Assembly (NCBI RefSeq): GCF_000964085.1
Contig: NZ_JZRB01000002.1
Coordinates: forward strand, 52,339-116,338
DNA: 64,000 bases
Direction: 5' to 3'
Source of the DNA: Luteibacter yeojuensis
GTDB lineage: Bacteria; Pseudomonadota; Gammaproteobacteria; Xanthomonadales; Rhodanobacteraceae
This document shows, one piece after another, positions 31,069 through 39,564 of the stretch; within the stretch, counting starts at the first letter, position 1; each line of letters opens with the position of its first letter. Made by a program: the position numbers and the translations under genes. Under the pieces are notes generated by a model, which had not been told where the DNA came from, searched no databases, and was given only the letters and a program-made list of their open reading frames with translations.

Positions 31069-32589
31069 CTACGCCGGTTGGCGCGAGCCTTCGACGCGTC
31101 GGTTGAGCTCCTGCCAGTCGACCACCAGCTCGCAGCCGCGCTTGGAAGCATTTCGGCCCCATTCGCGCAGCAGTTCGAGGGACGCCTGGTCGACGTGCTG
31201 CAGGCGGTCCATCGCCACCTGCAGGCGCGTATTCGGCGGGATGCCTTCGAGCGTGCGGGCCATGGTCGGCACCTTGAGGAACGTGGCCGAGCCTTCCAGA
31301 TGCAGCGTGGCGTGGCCGGGCTTTTCGTCGTGGTGCTTGAGGTCGAGCTTGAGCTTCGACGAGAGCAGCGCGAGGCGGAACAGCGAGAGGCCGAAGCCGA
31401 CGATGACGCCGGTGAGCAGGTCGGTCGCGACGATGGCCACGGTGGTGGCGACATAGACGGCGGCGGTGCCCTTGCCGTAGGCGGCGAGGTCCTTGATCTG
31501 CTTCGGGTTCACCATCTTGACACCGGTGAATACCAGGATGCCGGCCAGGCACGAGACCGGGGTCATGCGCATGATCCACGGCAACAGCATGACGAACGCC
31601 AGCAGCCACGTGCCGTGCATGATGGTGGCCATGCGGGTGGCGGAACCCGCCTGCACATTGGCCGCGCTACGCACGATCACGCCGGTCATGGGCAACGCGC
31701 CGAGGAAGCCGCACACCAGGTTGCCCACGCCCTGCGCCGTCAGCTCACGGTCGTAGTTCGTGCGCACGCCGTCGTGCATGCGGTCCACGGCCGCGGCGGA
31801 GAGCAGCGTTTCCGCGCTCGCGATGAATGCGAACGTGGCGGCGGCCACCAGCAGCGTGCTGTCGAACAGGCCAAACAGCGTGCCCATGCTCGGGATGTTC
31901 ACCGCCGAGAACAGGTTGGCCGGCACGTCGACGCGCTTGACGTCGAGGGCCGCCAGCTGGGCGGTGAGCGTCATGGCGATGACGGCAAGCAGGGCGCCCG
32001 GGACGAAGCGCAGCTTCGCGGGGCGCAGCTTTTCCCAGCCCAGCATGATGCCGATGGTGCCCAGGCCGATCATGAGGGCCGTCATGCCCTGCCCTTCGCC
32101 CGCCCCGCTGACGGTCTCGAAGGCCGCGCCCGGCAGCGCTGCGAAGTTCTCGAGGCCACGGGCCAGCGGGATCGCGTCCATGAGCACGTGCGACTGCGAT
32201 GCCACGATGAGGATGCCGATGCCCGACAACATGCCCGCCACGACGGCCGGGGATGTCATGCGGAACCACACGCCGACCTTGCACAGGCCCGCGACGACCT
32301 GGATGGCGCCGGCGAGGAGCACGACGGGGCCAAGGGCGGCCACGCCGTGCTCGCGCACCAGTTCAAACACCAGGACCGCCAGGCCCGCCGCCGGGCCGCT
32401 GACCTGCAGCGGCGAACCGGCGATGGCGCCCACCACGATGCCGCCCACGATGCCCGTGATGAGGCCCGCGCTCGGTGGCATGCCCGATGCGATGGCGATA
32501 CCCATGCACAACGGGAGTGCGACAAGAAAAACGACCACCGATCCTAGGAGGTCGCGGCCAAAGAGGCCCTGGGAGAAGTAAGTGCGCAT
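31069..32589 (-). CDS. SulP family anion transporter with STAS domain
   Basis: Inner-membrane anion transporter of the SulP (SLC26) family, 506 residues, with about 10-12 membrane spans (first near GSVVVFLVALPLCMGIAIAS) and a C-terminal cytosolic STAS domain (about 400-500). VSGPAAGLAVLVFEL near 63-77 is a family-conserved stretch. A beta-carbonic anhydrase ends 15 bases upstream on the same strand, so the two form an operon. SulP members linked to carbonic anhydrase are usually thought to move bicarbonate (BicA-like); here that is an inference, and sulfate remains possible. A REP element lies past the stop. Confidence 0.9.
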   Translation of the reverse strand: MRTYFSQGLFGRDLLGSVVVFLVALPLCMGIAIASGMPPSAGLITGIVGGIVVGAIAGSPLQVSGPAAGLAVLVFELVREHGVAALGPVVLLAGAIQVVAGLCKVGVWFRMTSPAVVAGMLSGIGILIVASQSHVLMDAIPLARGLENFAALPGAAFETVSGAGEGQGMTALMIGLGTIGIMLGWEKLRPAKLRFVPGALLAVIAMTLTAQLAALDVKRVDVPANLFSAVNIPSMGTLFGLFDSTLLVAAATFAFIASAETLLSAAAVDRMHDGVRTNYDRELTAQGVGNLVCGFLGALPMTGVIVRSAANVQAGSATRMATIMHGTWLLAFVMLLPWIMRMTPVSCLAGILVFTGVKMVNPKQIKDLAAYGKGTAAVYVATTVAIVATDLLTGVIVGFGLSLFRLALLSSKLKLDLKHHDEKPGHATLHLEGSATFLKVPTMARTLEGIPPNTRLQVAMDRLQHVDQASLELLREWGRNASKRGCELVVDWQELNRRVEGSRQPA

Positions 32590-32604
32590 GTGCGGCTTTC
32601 CTTG

Positions 32605-33294
32605 TTAGGCGGCGGACGCCACCGCCGTCGGCACGGAGAAGCGTGCGTGCGGCGTGGCGTCGCGAACATCGGCCGGGTCAGCCGCGAGCGGGCTGAAACG
32701 GCCTTCGAGCGGATCGAAGGCGGTGATCTCCGTCTTCGCGATGTCGTAGATCCAGCCGTGGATGCGCAGGCTGCCATTGGCCATGGCGGCGGCGACCGCC
32801 GGCAGCGTGCGCAGGTGCTCCAGCTGGCCCACGACGTTTTCTTCGGTGAGGTAGCGAAGCCCTTCCTCGCCCTGGATGGTGGGGCGGTTCTCGGCCACCA
32901 CGTAGCGCGCCACGTCGGCGTGCTTCAGCCACTGCTCCACCGAGGGCTTGCCCTTCAGCGCGGCCGGGTTCTGCAGCGCCTTCATGGCGCCGCAATCGGA
33001 GTGGCCGCAGATGACGATGTGCTGCACCTTCAGCGCGGTGACTGCGTACTCGATGGCCGCGACGACGCCGCTGACGTGCTGCGCGTACGGCGGCACGATG
33101 TTGCCGACGTTGCGGTACACGAACAGGTCGCCCGGCTGCGCGTTGAACATCAGCTCGGGCATCACGCGCGAATCGGCGCAGGTGATGAACATGGTGTGCG
33201 GGGTCTGGCCGGAGGCGAGGCGCGCGAACGTGGCGCGCTGCTCGTCGGTCATGTCACGGCGAAACTGGTCAAAGCCCTGGATGAGACGTTCCAT
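32605..33294 (-). CDS. Beta-class carbonic anhydrase (with SulP)
   Basis: Interconverts CO2 and bicarbonate in the cytosol. It is 229 residues. The zinc ligands of beta-carbonic anhydrases are present: Cys39 and Asp41 in CADSR, and His98 and Cys101 in GHSDCGAM; Arg43 completes the Asp-Arg pair. It is first in an operon with the SulP transporter, an arrangement that points to bicarbonate handling. It is clearly related to the second enzyme at 62435 (both have PHTxFITCADSRV and VICGHSDCGAMK) but has a longer C-terminus. Confidence 0.94.
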   Translation of the reverse strand: MERLIQGFDQFRRDMTDEQRATFARLASGQTPHTMFITCADSRVMPELMFNAQPGDLFVYRNVGNIVPPYAQHVSGVVAAIEYAVTALKVQHIVICGHSDCGAMKALQNPAALKGKPSVEQWLKHADVARYVVAENRPTIQGEEGLRYLTEENVVGQLEHLRTLPAVAAAMANGSLRIHGWIYDIAKTEITAFDPLEGRFSPLAADPADVRDATPHARFSVPTAVASAA

Positions 33295-33403
33295 GGTGTT
33301 CTCTCTCTTTGCGTGAGGGATGGGGTTTGCGGGCGCGATGGCCCGCTGGCGTGCCGCGGTACGGTGCGCCGAATCAATGGGGAAAGGGTGTAACGGGGGT
33401 CAT

Positions 33404-33498
33404 GTAGGAGCGCACTTGTGCGCGACGCCTTTCGCGAAAGAGCCACAGGCCCTGCTGCATTGAGGCGAAAGATGTCGCGCGCGGAGCGCGCTCCTACA
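33404..33498. repeat. REP-like inverted repeat (mixed TAGGAGCGC arms)
   Basis: Outer arms TGTAGGAGCGCACTTGTGCG and CGCGGAGCGCGCTCCTACA with inner arms CGACGCCTTTCGCGAAAG and GGCGAAAGATGTCGCG. It fills the gap between the small secreted protein gene and the carbonic anhydrase gene, both on the minus strand, where it could end or process the upstream transcript. Confidence 0.8.
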
Positions 33499-33506
33499 AC
33501 AGCGGG

Positions 33507-33851
33507 TTAGGCCGCGATGGGGGGGCGCAGCTCGAAGCTGTGGTGGTGCGCGTGGGGCGGCGGCGGTGGCGCGGGGGGATGCGCGGCCAGGGCCTTGCCC
33601 AGGGGCATGACATGCTGGGGAGGCACGTCGAAGGTGTCGTCGAGGCTGAGGGTGTTGTCCTCGATCGATGGGGCCGGGTCGATGGCATCGCCCGCGGCGG
33701 TGTCGTCGATGGCCAGCGTGGCATGCACGGCATGCTCCAGCGGCGCATCGCACGGCGTGGCCTGCACCGACGCGCATGCGATAAACAGCGCGAACAGCAC
33801 GAAACACGTGCTGGCGGCGCGGCGCATGAAGCGGGTGAGGACAGTAGCCAT
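33507..33851 (-). CDS. Small exported Pro/His-tailed protein
   Basis: I do not recognise a family. The start at 33851 gives a signal peptide (MATVLTRFMRR then TCFVLFALFIACASVQA) followed by a mature part of about 82 residues. This is acidic in the middle (LAIDDTAAGDAIDPAPSIED) and ends in a Pro-rich run and a His cluster (HPPAPPPPPHAHHH). The His cluster could bind metal; that is only a guess. The longer frame upstream (to 34049) reads through intergenic sequence and is rejected. Codon bias is compatible with coding. No partner genes are evident: carbonic anhydrase lies downstream beyond a REP element and the porin terminator lies upstream. Confidence 0.65.
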   Translation of the reverse strand: MATVLTRFMRRAASTCFVLFALFIACASVQATPCDAPLEHAVHATLAIDDTAAGDAIDPAPSIEDNTLSLDDTFDVPPQHVMPLGKALAAHPPAPPPPPHAHHHSFELRPPIAA

Positions 33852-34047
33852 GGGGCCGAACCTAGCCAGCGCGTGTGACAGTTGCAAGTAGCGCAGCGCA
33901 GCAAATTCAGGATCGGGGGCAAAAAAAGGCTGAAAACAAGGCCTGGCGCACAGTTGGTGGCGCGTCCAGGCCCGTGCACGCCTTGGTTCGTTCAGGATTT
34001 GGCCATCCGAACGATCGATCCCGGGTGAGACGATTCGGAGCAGACGC

Positions 34048-34077
34048 AAAAAAAACGGCGGGCACAGGGCCCGCCGT
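34048..34077 (-). terminator. Intrinsic terminator of the porin gene
   Basis: An 8-bp GC stem, CGGCGGGC / GCCCGCCG, with a 5-base loop, followed on the minus strand by eight T residues. It lies 38 bases past the porin stop. Confidence 0.9.
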
Positions 34078-34115
34078 CCGATTCGTCCTTGAGCAGAACT
34101 CCGTTCCGATACCGC

Positions 34116-35504
34116 TTAGAAGCTCAGCATGCCCCAGAAGCCCACTTCGTTGGTCTTGTAGTGGTACGGGGTGGCAACCGGGCCGTTCATCTCGTTGTGC
34201 TTGTAGACGAGGGCCAGCTTCAGGTTCTTGAGGACGTCGTACGACACACCGGCGTTGTAGTACTTGTCCTTGATCTCGCGCTCGATGTTGGTCGGCGACG
34301 TGTACTTGTAGTTCAGGTGATCGTAGCGGGCGAACACGGCGAACTGGTCGTAGAACTTCCAGTCAGCCCAGGCCGAGTAGCCGTCGGTCTTGTCCTTGAT
34401 GGACAGCGGGCCGCTCGGGGCACCCGTGCCGGTGCCGTTGCGCAGGATGTCGTCCCAGTTGCTGGCGTGGAAGTATTCCGCGCCCACGCCCCAGGTCTTG
34501 TCGCGCCACGCGATCATGGCATCGCCACGCGAGGCCGTGCGGGTCGGGACGAAGGTGGCGACGTCGGAGTCGAGGCCGCGCTTGCCGCTGTAGCCACCGA
34601 TCGCGATCACCATCTGCTCGATCGGCGAGTAGCCGATGCGGCCTTCCGCGTCCACGCCCTTCGAGCGGGTCAGGTTGCGGTAGCCGCGGCCGTTGACGAC
34701 CGACAGCTGGTAGTTGATCGAGTTATCACCCTTGGTCTCGCCGAGGGCGTGGATACCCCAGTCGGACGAGTTGCCGAACGCGCCCACGCCCGCCGTGACG
34801 GTCGGGGTACCGCGGCCGCCTTCGAACGAGCGGTCGGTGATGGTGTTCTCGACGTAGCGGTAGCCGTACCACTTCTCGACGAACGGGATCCACGGCATGT
34901 CGGCCGCACCGAAGCGCACGGTGAAGAGCGGATCGAACTTGCCCTGCACGTAGGCCTTCTTGACGAACAGGCTGGTGGAGCTGATGGCCGACTGGTAGCT
35001 GAAGTCGGTGGTGAGGTTGGCCGACCAGATATCGTCGAAAGTGTGGTCGACGACCAGGTAGAAGCGCTTGACGTCGAAGCCGGTGCCGTTCACGGCGCCG
35101 TGGCCGTCGACGACGTGTTCGCGACCGGTGCCCACGCGTTCCTTGTGGTTCATGTCGGTCAGGTCGAAGAACATGGTGCCGCCGATCTTCGTGTCGTTCA
35201 CGAACTTCGCCAGCTTGTCGACCTTCTTGCCAAGGTCTTCGGTCGGCTTGGCAGCGGCGACCTGCACGTCGTTCACCGCCTTGGCGGTCTCGACCTGGGC
35301 ATCAGCCTGCGCTTCCTGCTTGGCCTGCAGGTCGGCGACCTGGGCCTGGAGGGCAGCCAGCTGCGCCTGGAGCTGCTGGAGGGTGGCGGCGTCGACCGTG
35401 ACGCGAGCCGGCTGCGACGACTGGTGCTTGGTGGCAGCCAGGGCCGAGAAGCTCGTCACGCCCAGACCGGCAGCGATGGCCACCGTGAGCAACTTGGAAC
35501 GCAT
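34116..35504 (-). CDS. Phosphate-selective porin-like protein (OprP/OprO type)
   Basis: Outer-membrane porin of 462 residues. The signal peptide ends at SALA (about residue 23). Residues 35-75 form an Ala/Gln coiled coil (LQQLQAQLAALQAQVADL), as in other trimeric porins with an N-terminal helix. The rest is beta-barrel with alternating aromatic residues and ends in Phe (WGMLSF). The FDVKRFYLVVDHTFDD region resembles phosphate-selective porins. A Pho box lies 139 bases upstream, and the pstSCAB-phoU operon begins 1 kb away, so a phosphate-starvation role is likely. Selectivity itself cannot be read from sequence. A strong terminator follows. Confidence 0.87.
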   Translation of the reverse strand: MRSKLLTVAIAAGLGVTSFSALAATKHQSSQPARVTVDAATLQQLQAQLAALQAQVADLQAKQEAQADAQVETAKAVNDVQVAAAKPTEDLGKKVDKLAKFVNDTKIGGTMFFDLTDMNHKERVGTGREHVVDGHGAVNGTGFDVKRFYLVVDHTFDDIWSANLTTDFSYQSAISSTSLFVKKAYVQGKFDPLFTVRFGAADMPWIPFVEKWYGYRYVENTITDRSFEGGRGTPTVTAGVGAFGNSSDWGIHALGETKGDNSINYQLSVVNGRGYRNLTRSKGVDAEGRIGYSPIEQMVIAIGGYSGKRGLDSDVATFVPTRTASRGDAMIAWRDKTWGVGAEYFHASNWDDILRNGTGTGAPSGPLSIKDKTDGYSAWADWKFYDQFAVFARYDHLNYKYTSPTNIEREIKDKYYNAGVSYDVLKNLKLALVYKHNEMNGPVATPYHYKTNEVGFWGMLSF

Positions 35505-35642
35505 GGGATTTCTCCGCTTGGTATGAAAGTGTGTGTGTGGACCCCTGTGCCCCCGGGCTGAGGTATTTCTGTCCGAAACTTCTCAACCGGGGCCAACGGC
35601 GCGAAGGATGGGTGAAGGGCTTTACGGTTCGATGGTTTTTTT

Positions 35643-35660
35643 GTGACAGGATGACGACAG
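35643..35660 (-). promoter_or_regulatory. Predicted Pho box upstream of the porin
   Basis: On the minus strand CTGTCGT-CATC-CTGTCAC: two 7-base PhoB half-sites with a 4-base spacer, giving the 11-base period of the Pho box (consensus half-site CTGTCAT). It lies 139 bases upstream of the porin ATG, between the divergent porin and rnt genes. Confidence 0.75.
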
Positions 35661-35718
35661 CCGCACATTCGCTTAACGTCTGGTGCCGGTCTGGCCGGGG
35701 GCTGGTATCCTTCACGGC

Positions 35719-36378
35719 ATGGATACGACCAGTAACAGCACCGCCACGGCCATGGCCGGGCGGTTCCGGGGCTTCCTGCCTGTCATCGTGGATGTGGAAA
35801 CGGGCGGCTTCGATGCCGAACGCGATGCCCTGCTGGAGATCGCCGTCGTGGCGGTGCGGATGGAGCCCTCCGGTTTCCTGGTGCCGCAGCCCGCGGTGTC
35901 GGCCAATGTGGAGCCCTTCCCGGGCGCCAACATCGACCCCCGCTCCCTCGAGGTGACTGGCATCGACCCCGACCACCCGTTCCGTGGTGCCCTGCCCGAG
36001 CGGCAGGCGCTCGACCACGTCTTCAACGCGGTGCGCGAGGCGGTCAAGGTGGCGGAGTGCCAGCGGGCCGTCCTGGTGGGGCACAACGCCGCGTTCGATC
36101 TCGCCTTCCTAAATGCGGCCGTGCGCCGGGTCGGCCACAAGCGCAACCCGTTCCACCCCTTCAGCTGCTTCGACACGGCCACACTGGGCGGCCTGGCCTA
36201 CGGGCAAACCGTGCTGAGCAAGGCGGCCATCGCGGCCGGCCTCAGCTTCGACACCCGCGAGGCCCACTCGGCGGTCTACGATGCGGAACGCACCGCGGAG
36301 CTCTTCTGCGAGATCGTGAACAAGTGGCGCCGGCTGGAGCTTGCTGAACGCGATCGCGTGACGCCCATCGCAGTTTGA
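35719..36378 (+). CDS. rnt: Ribonuclease T
   Basis: DEDD-family 3'-to-5' exoribonuclease that trims tRNA CCA ends and matures 5S and 23S rRNA. It is 219 residues. Exo I is VDVETGG (Asp25, Glu27), Exo II is [13 protein letters not shown], and Exo III is [12 protein letters not shown] with the DEDDh His. [21 protein letters not shown], seen as [13 protein letters not shown], is typical of RNase T. The start at 35719 is chosen from family length; an earlier frame start at 35683 is less likely. It sits between two PhoB-regulated units without any obvious functional link. Confidence 0.95.
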   Translation: MDTTSNSTATAMAGRFRGFLPVIVDVETGGFDAERDALLEIAVVAVRMEPSGFLVPQPAVSANVEPFPGANIDPRSLEVTGIDPDHPFRGALPERQALDHVFNAVREAVKVAECQRAVLVGHNAAFDLAFLNAAVRRVGHKRNPFHPFSCFDTATLGGLAYGQTVLSKAAIAAGLSFDTREAHSAVYDAERTAELFCEIVNKWRRLELAERDRVTPIAV

Positions 36379-36418
36379 GCCAATTCGTAAGCTTTTGAAT
36401 ATGACAGCAAATCGCTCG

Positions 36419-36436
36419 CTGTCATGACGCTGAAAC
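36419..36436 (+). promoter_or_regulatory. Predicted Pho box upstream of pstS
   Basis: CTGTCAT-GACG-CTGAAAC: a perfect consensus half-site followed, 11 bases on, by a second half-site with CTG-AAC conserved. An inverted copy, ATGACAG, lies at 36401-36407. The box is 89 bases before the pstS start. This predicts PhoB-dependent induction of the pst operon under phosphate limitation. Confidence 0.8.
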
Positions 36437-36524
36437 ATTCGACACATTTCATTGCAACACGGCAGGGCTGGAATACGGCCCCGGGCGGGCATCGCCCGAC
36501 TCTCATTCCTCCGAGGACTACACC

Positions 36525-37547
36525 GTGTTCACACGCAAACTCCGCATCGCCGCCCTGGTGGCTGCTTCGCTGTTCGGCATGGGCGCCGCCCAGGCCACCG
36601 ACATCACCGGCGCCGGTTCGAGCTTCGTCTACCCCGTCATCTCCAAGTGGTCGGCGAAGTACGCCGAGGCCACGGGTAACAAGCTGAACTACCAGTCGGT
36701 CGGTTCGGGTGCCGGTATCGCCCAGATCAAGGAAGGCACCATCGACTTCGGCGCCTCCGACGCCCCGATGAGCAGCGAAGACCTCACCAAGTTCGGCCTG
36801 GGCCAGTTCCCCAGCGTCGTCGGCGGCATCGTGCCGGTGGTGAACCTCCAGGGCGTGCAGGCGGGCCAGCTGAAGCTGACCGGCGCCGTCCTCGCCGACA
36901 TCTACCTCGGCAAGATCGCCAAGTGGGACGACCCGGCCATCACCGCGCTGAACCCGGGCCTGAAGATCCCCAGCAACAAGATCACCGTCGTGCACCGCTC
37001 GGACGGCTCGGGCACCTCGTTCAACTTCACCAACTACCTGTCGAAGGTGAGCCCGGAGTGGGCCTCGAAGGTGAAGTTCGGCACGGCCGTCGAATGGCCG
37101 GCCGGCGTCGGCGGCAAGGGTAACGAAGGCGTGTCGCAGTACGTCCGCCAGATCCCCGGTTCCATCGGCTACGTCGAATACGCCTACGCCAAGAAGAACA
37201 GCATCTCGTTCGCGCAGATGCAGAACGCCGCCGGCAAGTGGGTCCAGCCGAACGCTGAAACCTTCGGCGCCGCCGCTGGCACGGCTGACTGGGCCTCGGC
37301 CAAGGACTTCAACGTGATCATGACCAACGCCCCGGGCGACCAGGCATGGCCGATCACCGCGACGACCTGGATCATCATGTACAAGAAGTCGAAGAACCCG
37401 TCGCACACCAAGGTGGCGTTCGACTTCTTCAAGTGGTCGCTCGAGAAGGGCCAGGCCGACGCCTCGTCGCTCGACTATGTCGCGCTGCCGGCCACGCTGG
37501 TGCAGAAGATCGAAGGCTACTGGGCTTCCGACTTCGGCAACAAGTAA
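36525..37547 (+). CDS. pstS: Phosphate-binding protein PstS
   Basis: Periplasmic phosphate receptor of the high-affinity ABC importer. It is 340 residues, starting at GTG 36525 with GAGGA 8 bases upstream. The signal peptide covers residues 1-24 (ends AAQA). The mature protein opens with DITGAGSSFVYPVISKW, and SVGSGAGIAQI and DGSGTSFNFTNYL supply the phosphate-binding loops. It is first of pstSCAB-phoU, separated from pstC by 119 bases that contain a strong hairpin, a common device for making more PstS than permease. A Pho box lies upstream. Confidence 0.97.
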   Translation: MFTRKLRIAALVAASLFGMGAAQATDITGAGSSFVYPVISKWSAKYAEATGNKLNYQSVGSGAGIAQIKEGTIDFGASDAPMSSEDLTKFGLGQFPSVVGGIVPVVNLQGVQAGQLKLTGAVLADIYLGKIAKWDDPAITALNPGLKIPSNKITVVHRSDGSGTSFNFTNYLSKVSPEWASKVKFGTAVEWPAGVGGKGNEGVSQYVRQIPGSIGYVEYAYAKKNSISFAQMQNAAGKWVQPNAETFGAAAGTADWASAKDFNVIMTNAPGDQAWPITATTWIIMYKKSKNPSHTKVAFDFFKWSLEKGQADASSLDYVALPATLVQKIEGYWASDFGNK

Positions 37548-37601
37548 TAGGGTTTTGCCATCCGGCTGCAATCTAAGCCGGTCACGGTAACTACCCACCG
37601 G

Positions 37602-37631
37602 GGGTCGCCGCCCAACCACGGGCGGCGGCCC
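37602..37631 (+). other. Strong stem-loop between pstS and pstC
   Basis: A 12-bp stem with one T-G wobble: GGGTCGCCGCCC (37602-37613) pairs with GGGCGGCGGCCC (37620-37631) around a 6-base loop. No T-tract follows, so it is more likely an mRNA 3'-end stabiliser or attenuation point than a full terminator. It would favour PstS over the downstream subunits. Confidence 0.7.
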
Positions 37632-37666
37632 TCACGTTTGCACAGGCCCCAGGAAACCGCATCCGC

Positions 37667-38698
37667 ATGCACGCCACCGTCAGCAACGCCGTTCCCAGTG
37701 CCGAGCGCGCCGCCGAAGCGGCCCGCAATGCCAAGGACACGCGCGACGACCGCATCTTCGCCTGGATCCTCAAGGGCTGCGCCCTCATCGTGCTGCTGGC
37801 GCTCGTCGGCGCCGCGGGCTCCACGCTGTGGCTGGGCTCGGACGCGTTCCATACCTTCGGCTTCGGCTTCCTCACCAGCGCCGCCTGGGACCCGAGCAAC
37901 GACCAGTACGGTGCGCTCGTACCCATCATGGGCACCATCGGCACCGCCTTCATCGCGCTGCTGTTCGCCGTGCCCGTGAGCTTCGGCATCGCCCTCTTCC
38001 TCACCGAGATCGCCCCGCAGTGGCTGCGCGGTCCGGTCAGCTCCGCCATCGAACTGCTCGCCGGCATCCCGTCGATCATCTACGGCATGTGGGGCCTCTT
38101 CATCTTCGCCCCGTTCGTGGCCGAGCACATCAAGCCCTGGCTGATGAACAACTTCAGCGCCGACCCGCCGGATGGCCAGGTCAGCTGGCTCGTGACGCAC
38201 GTGCCGGGCATCGCGAAGTTCTTCTCCAGCGAATACCCGTTCTTCGGCGCGGGCGTGCTTACCGCCGGCCTGGTGCTCGCCGTGATGATCATCCCGTTCA
38301 TCTCCTCGGTGATGCGCGAGGTGTTCCAGACCGTGCCGACGCGCCTGAAAGAGTCGGCCTACGCGCTGGGTTCCAGCACGTGGGAAGTGGTGTGGGATAT
38401 CGTCGTGCCCTACACCCGCACGGCCGTCATTGGCGGCGTGTTCCTTGGCCTGGGCCGCGCGCTGGGCGAGACGATGGCGGTGGCCTTCGTGCTCGGCAAC
38501 ACGTTCAAGTTCTCGCTCTCGTTCCTTGAAACGAGCAGCTCCATCGCCTCGACCATCGCCAACCAGTTCGGCGAGGCACAGGGCCTGCAGCGCTCGGCGC
38601 TGATGGCGCTGGCCTTCCTGCTGTTCGTGGTGACCTTCATCGTGCTGCTCATCGCCCGCCTCATGCTGCGCCGCCTGGCCACGAAGGAGGGCAAGTAA
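37667..38698 (+). CDS. pstC: Phosphate ABC transporter permease PstC
   Basis: Inner-membrane channel subunit of the phosphate importer, 343 residues. It has about six to seven hydrophobic spans (for example GCALIVLLALVGAAGSTLWL near residue 40). The large periplasmic loop holds EYPFFGAGVLTAGLVL, and the EAA-type cytosolic loop is LKESAYALGSSTWEVVWDIV, where the ATPase docks. The stop TAA overlaps the pstA ATG by one base (TAATG). The N-terminus has a short soluble extension of about 25 residues before the first span. Confidence 0.96.
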   Translation: MHATVSNAVPSAERAAEAARNAKDTRDDRIFAWILKGCALIVLLALVGAAGSTLWLGSDAFHTFGFGFLTSAAWDPSNDQYGALVPIMGTIGTAFIALLFAVPVSFGIALFLTEIAPQWLRGPVSSAIELLAGIPSIIYGMWGLFIFAPFVAEHIKPWLMNNFSADPPDGQVSWLVTHVPGIAKFFSSEYPFFGAGVLTAGLVLAVMIIPFISSVMREVFQTVPTRLKESAYALGSSTWEVVWDIVVPYTRTAVIGGVFLGLGRALGETMAVAFVLGNTFKFSLSFLETSSSIASTIANQFGEAQGLQRSALMALAFLLFVVTFIVLLIARLMLRRLATKEGK

Positions 38699-39564
38699 TG
38701 TCCACCTCGCTCTATACCAAGCGCCGCATCAAGAACATCATCGCGATGACGCTGAGCATGTTCGCCACGGCGATCGGCCTGCTGTTCCTGGCGTGGATCC
38801 TGTGGGAAACGCTGAGCCAGGGCATCGCCGGACTCAAGCCGCAGCTGTTCACCAAGATCAGCGCCTACCGCGAGGAAGGCGGCCTGGCCAACGCCATGGT
38901 CGGCAGCCTCATCCTCAACATCCTCGGCATCCTCATCGCCACGCCCATCGGCGTGTGCGCCGGCACGTGGCTGGCCGAGTACTCGTTGCGCTCGAAGCTG
39001 GGCCCCACCATCCGCTTCCTCAACGATATCCTGCTCTCGGCGCCGTCGATCGTGCTGGGCCTGTTCGTCTACACCATCGTGGTGCTGCCCTCGAAGTACC
39101 TTACCGACGGCAACGTCACCTTCTCCGGCCTGGCCGGCGGCATCGCCCTCGCCCTCATCGCCCTGCCCGTGATCGTGCGTACCACCGACGAGATGCTGCG
39201 CCTGGTGCCCGGCACGCTGCGCGAGGCGGCCCTTTCGCTCGGCGTGCCGCAGTGGAAGCTCACCATGCAGATCCTGGTGCGCTCGGCCCGCTCAGGCATC
39301 GTCACCGGCATCCTGCTGGCCCTGGCCCGCATCAGCGGCGAAACCGCCCCGCTGCTGTTCACGGCGTTCGGCAACAACTTCATGACGTTCAACCCCCTCG
39401 ACAAGATGCCGAGCCTGCCGCAGATCATCTACGAGTACACCAAGGACCCGAGCCCGGACATCAACGTCCTCGCCTGGGCCGGTGCCTTCGTGCTGACCAT
39501 GTTCGTGCTGGCGCTCAGCCTCATCGCCCGCTTCGCCTTCCGCTCCAAGGTGTCCCATGACTAA
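38698..39564 (+). CDS. pstA: Phosphate ABC transporter permease PstA
   Basis: Second permease subunit, 288 residues with six predicted spans. The EAA-type coupling loop is [19 protein letters not shown], and the family segment [16 protein letters not shown] follows the fourth hydrophobic stretch. The start overlaps the pstC stop and the gene overlaps pstB by 8 bases, so the cluster is tightly coupled in translation. Confidence 0.96.
   Translation: MSTSLYTKRRIKNIIAMTLSMFATAIGLLFLAWILWETLSQGIAGLKPQLFTKISAYREEGGLANAMVGSLILNILGILIATPIGVCAGTWLAEYSLRSKLGPTIRFLNDILLSAPSIVLGLFVYTIVVLPSKYLTDGNVTFSGLAGGIALALIALPVIVRTTDEMLRLVPGTLREAALSLGVPQWKLTMQILVRSARSGIVTGILLALARISGETAPLLFTAFGNNFMTFNPLDKMPSLPQIIYEYTKDPSPDINVLAWAGAFVLTMFVLALSLIARFAFRSKVSHD

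Noticed and set aside
33517..33891. Plus-strand frames opposite the small Pro/His-tailed gene
   Set aside because: They lack start signals and a signal peptide, and read as Gly/Trp/Arg shadows; the minus-strand frame has a proper signal peptide.
33852..33910. Possible Pho box upstream of the small Pro/His-tailed gene
   Set aside because: Only one half-site (CTGTCAC on the minus strand) is present; the position 11 bases upstream (CTACTTG) does not match.
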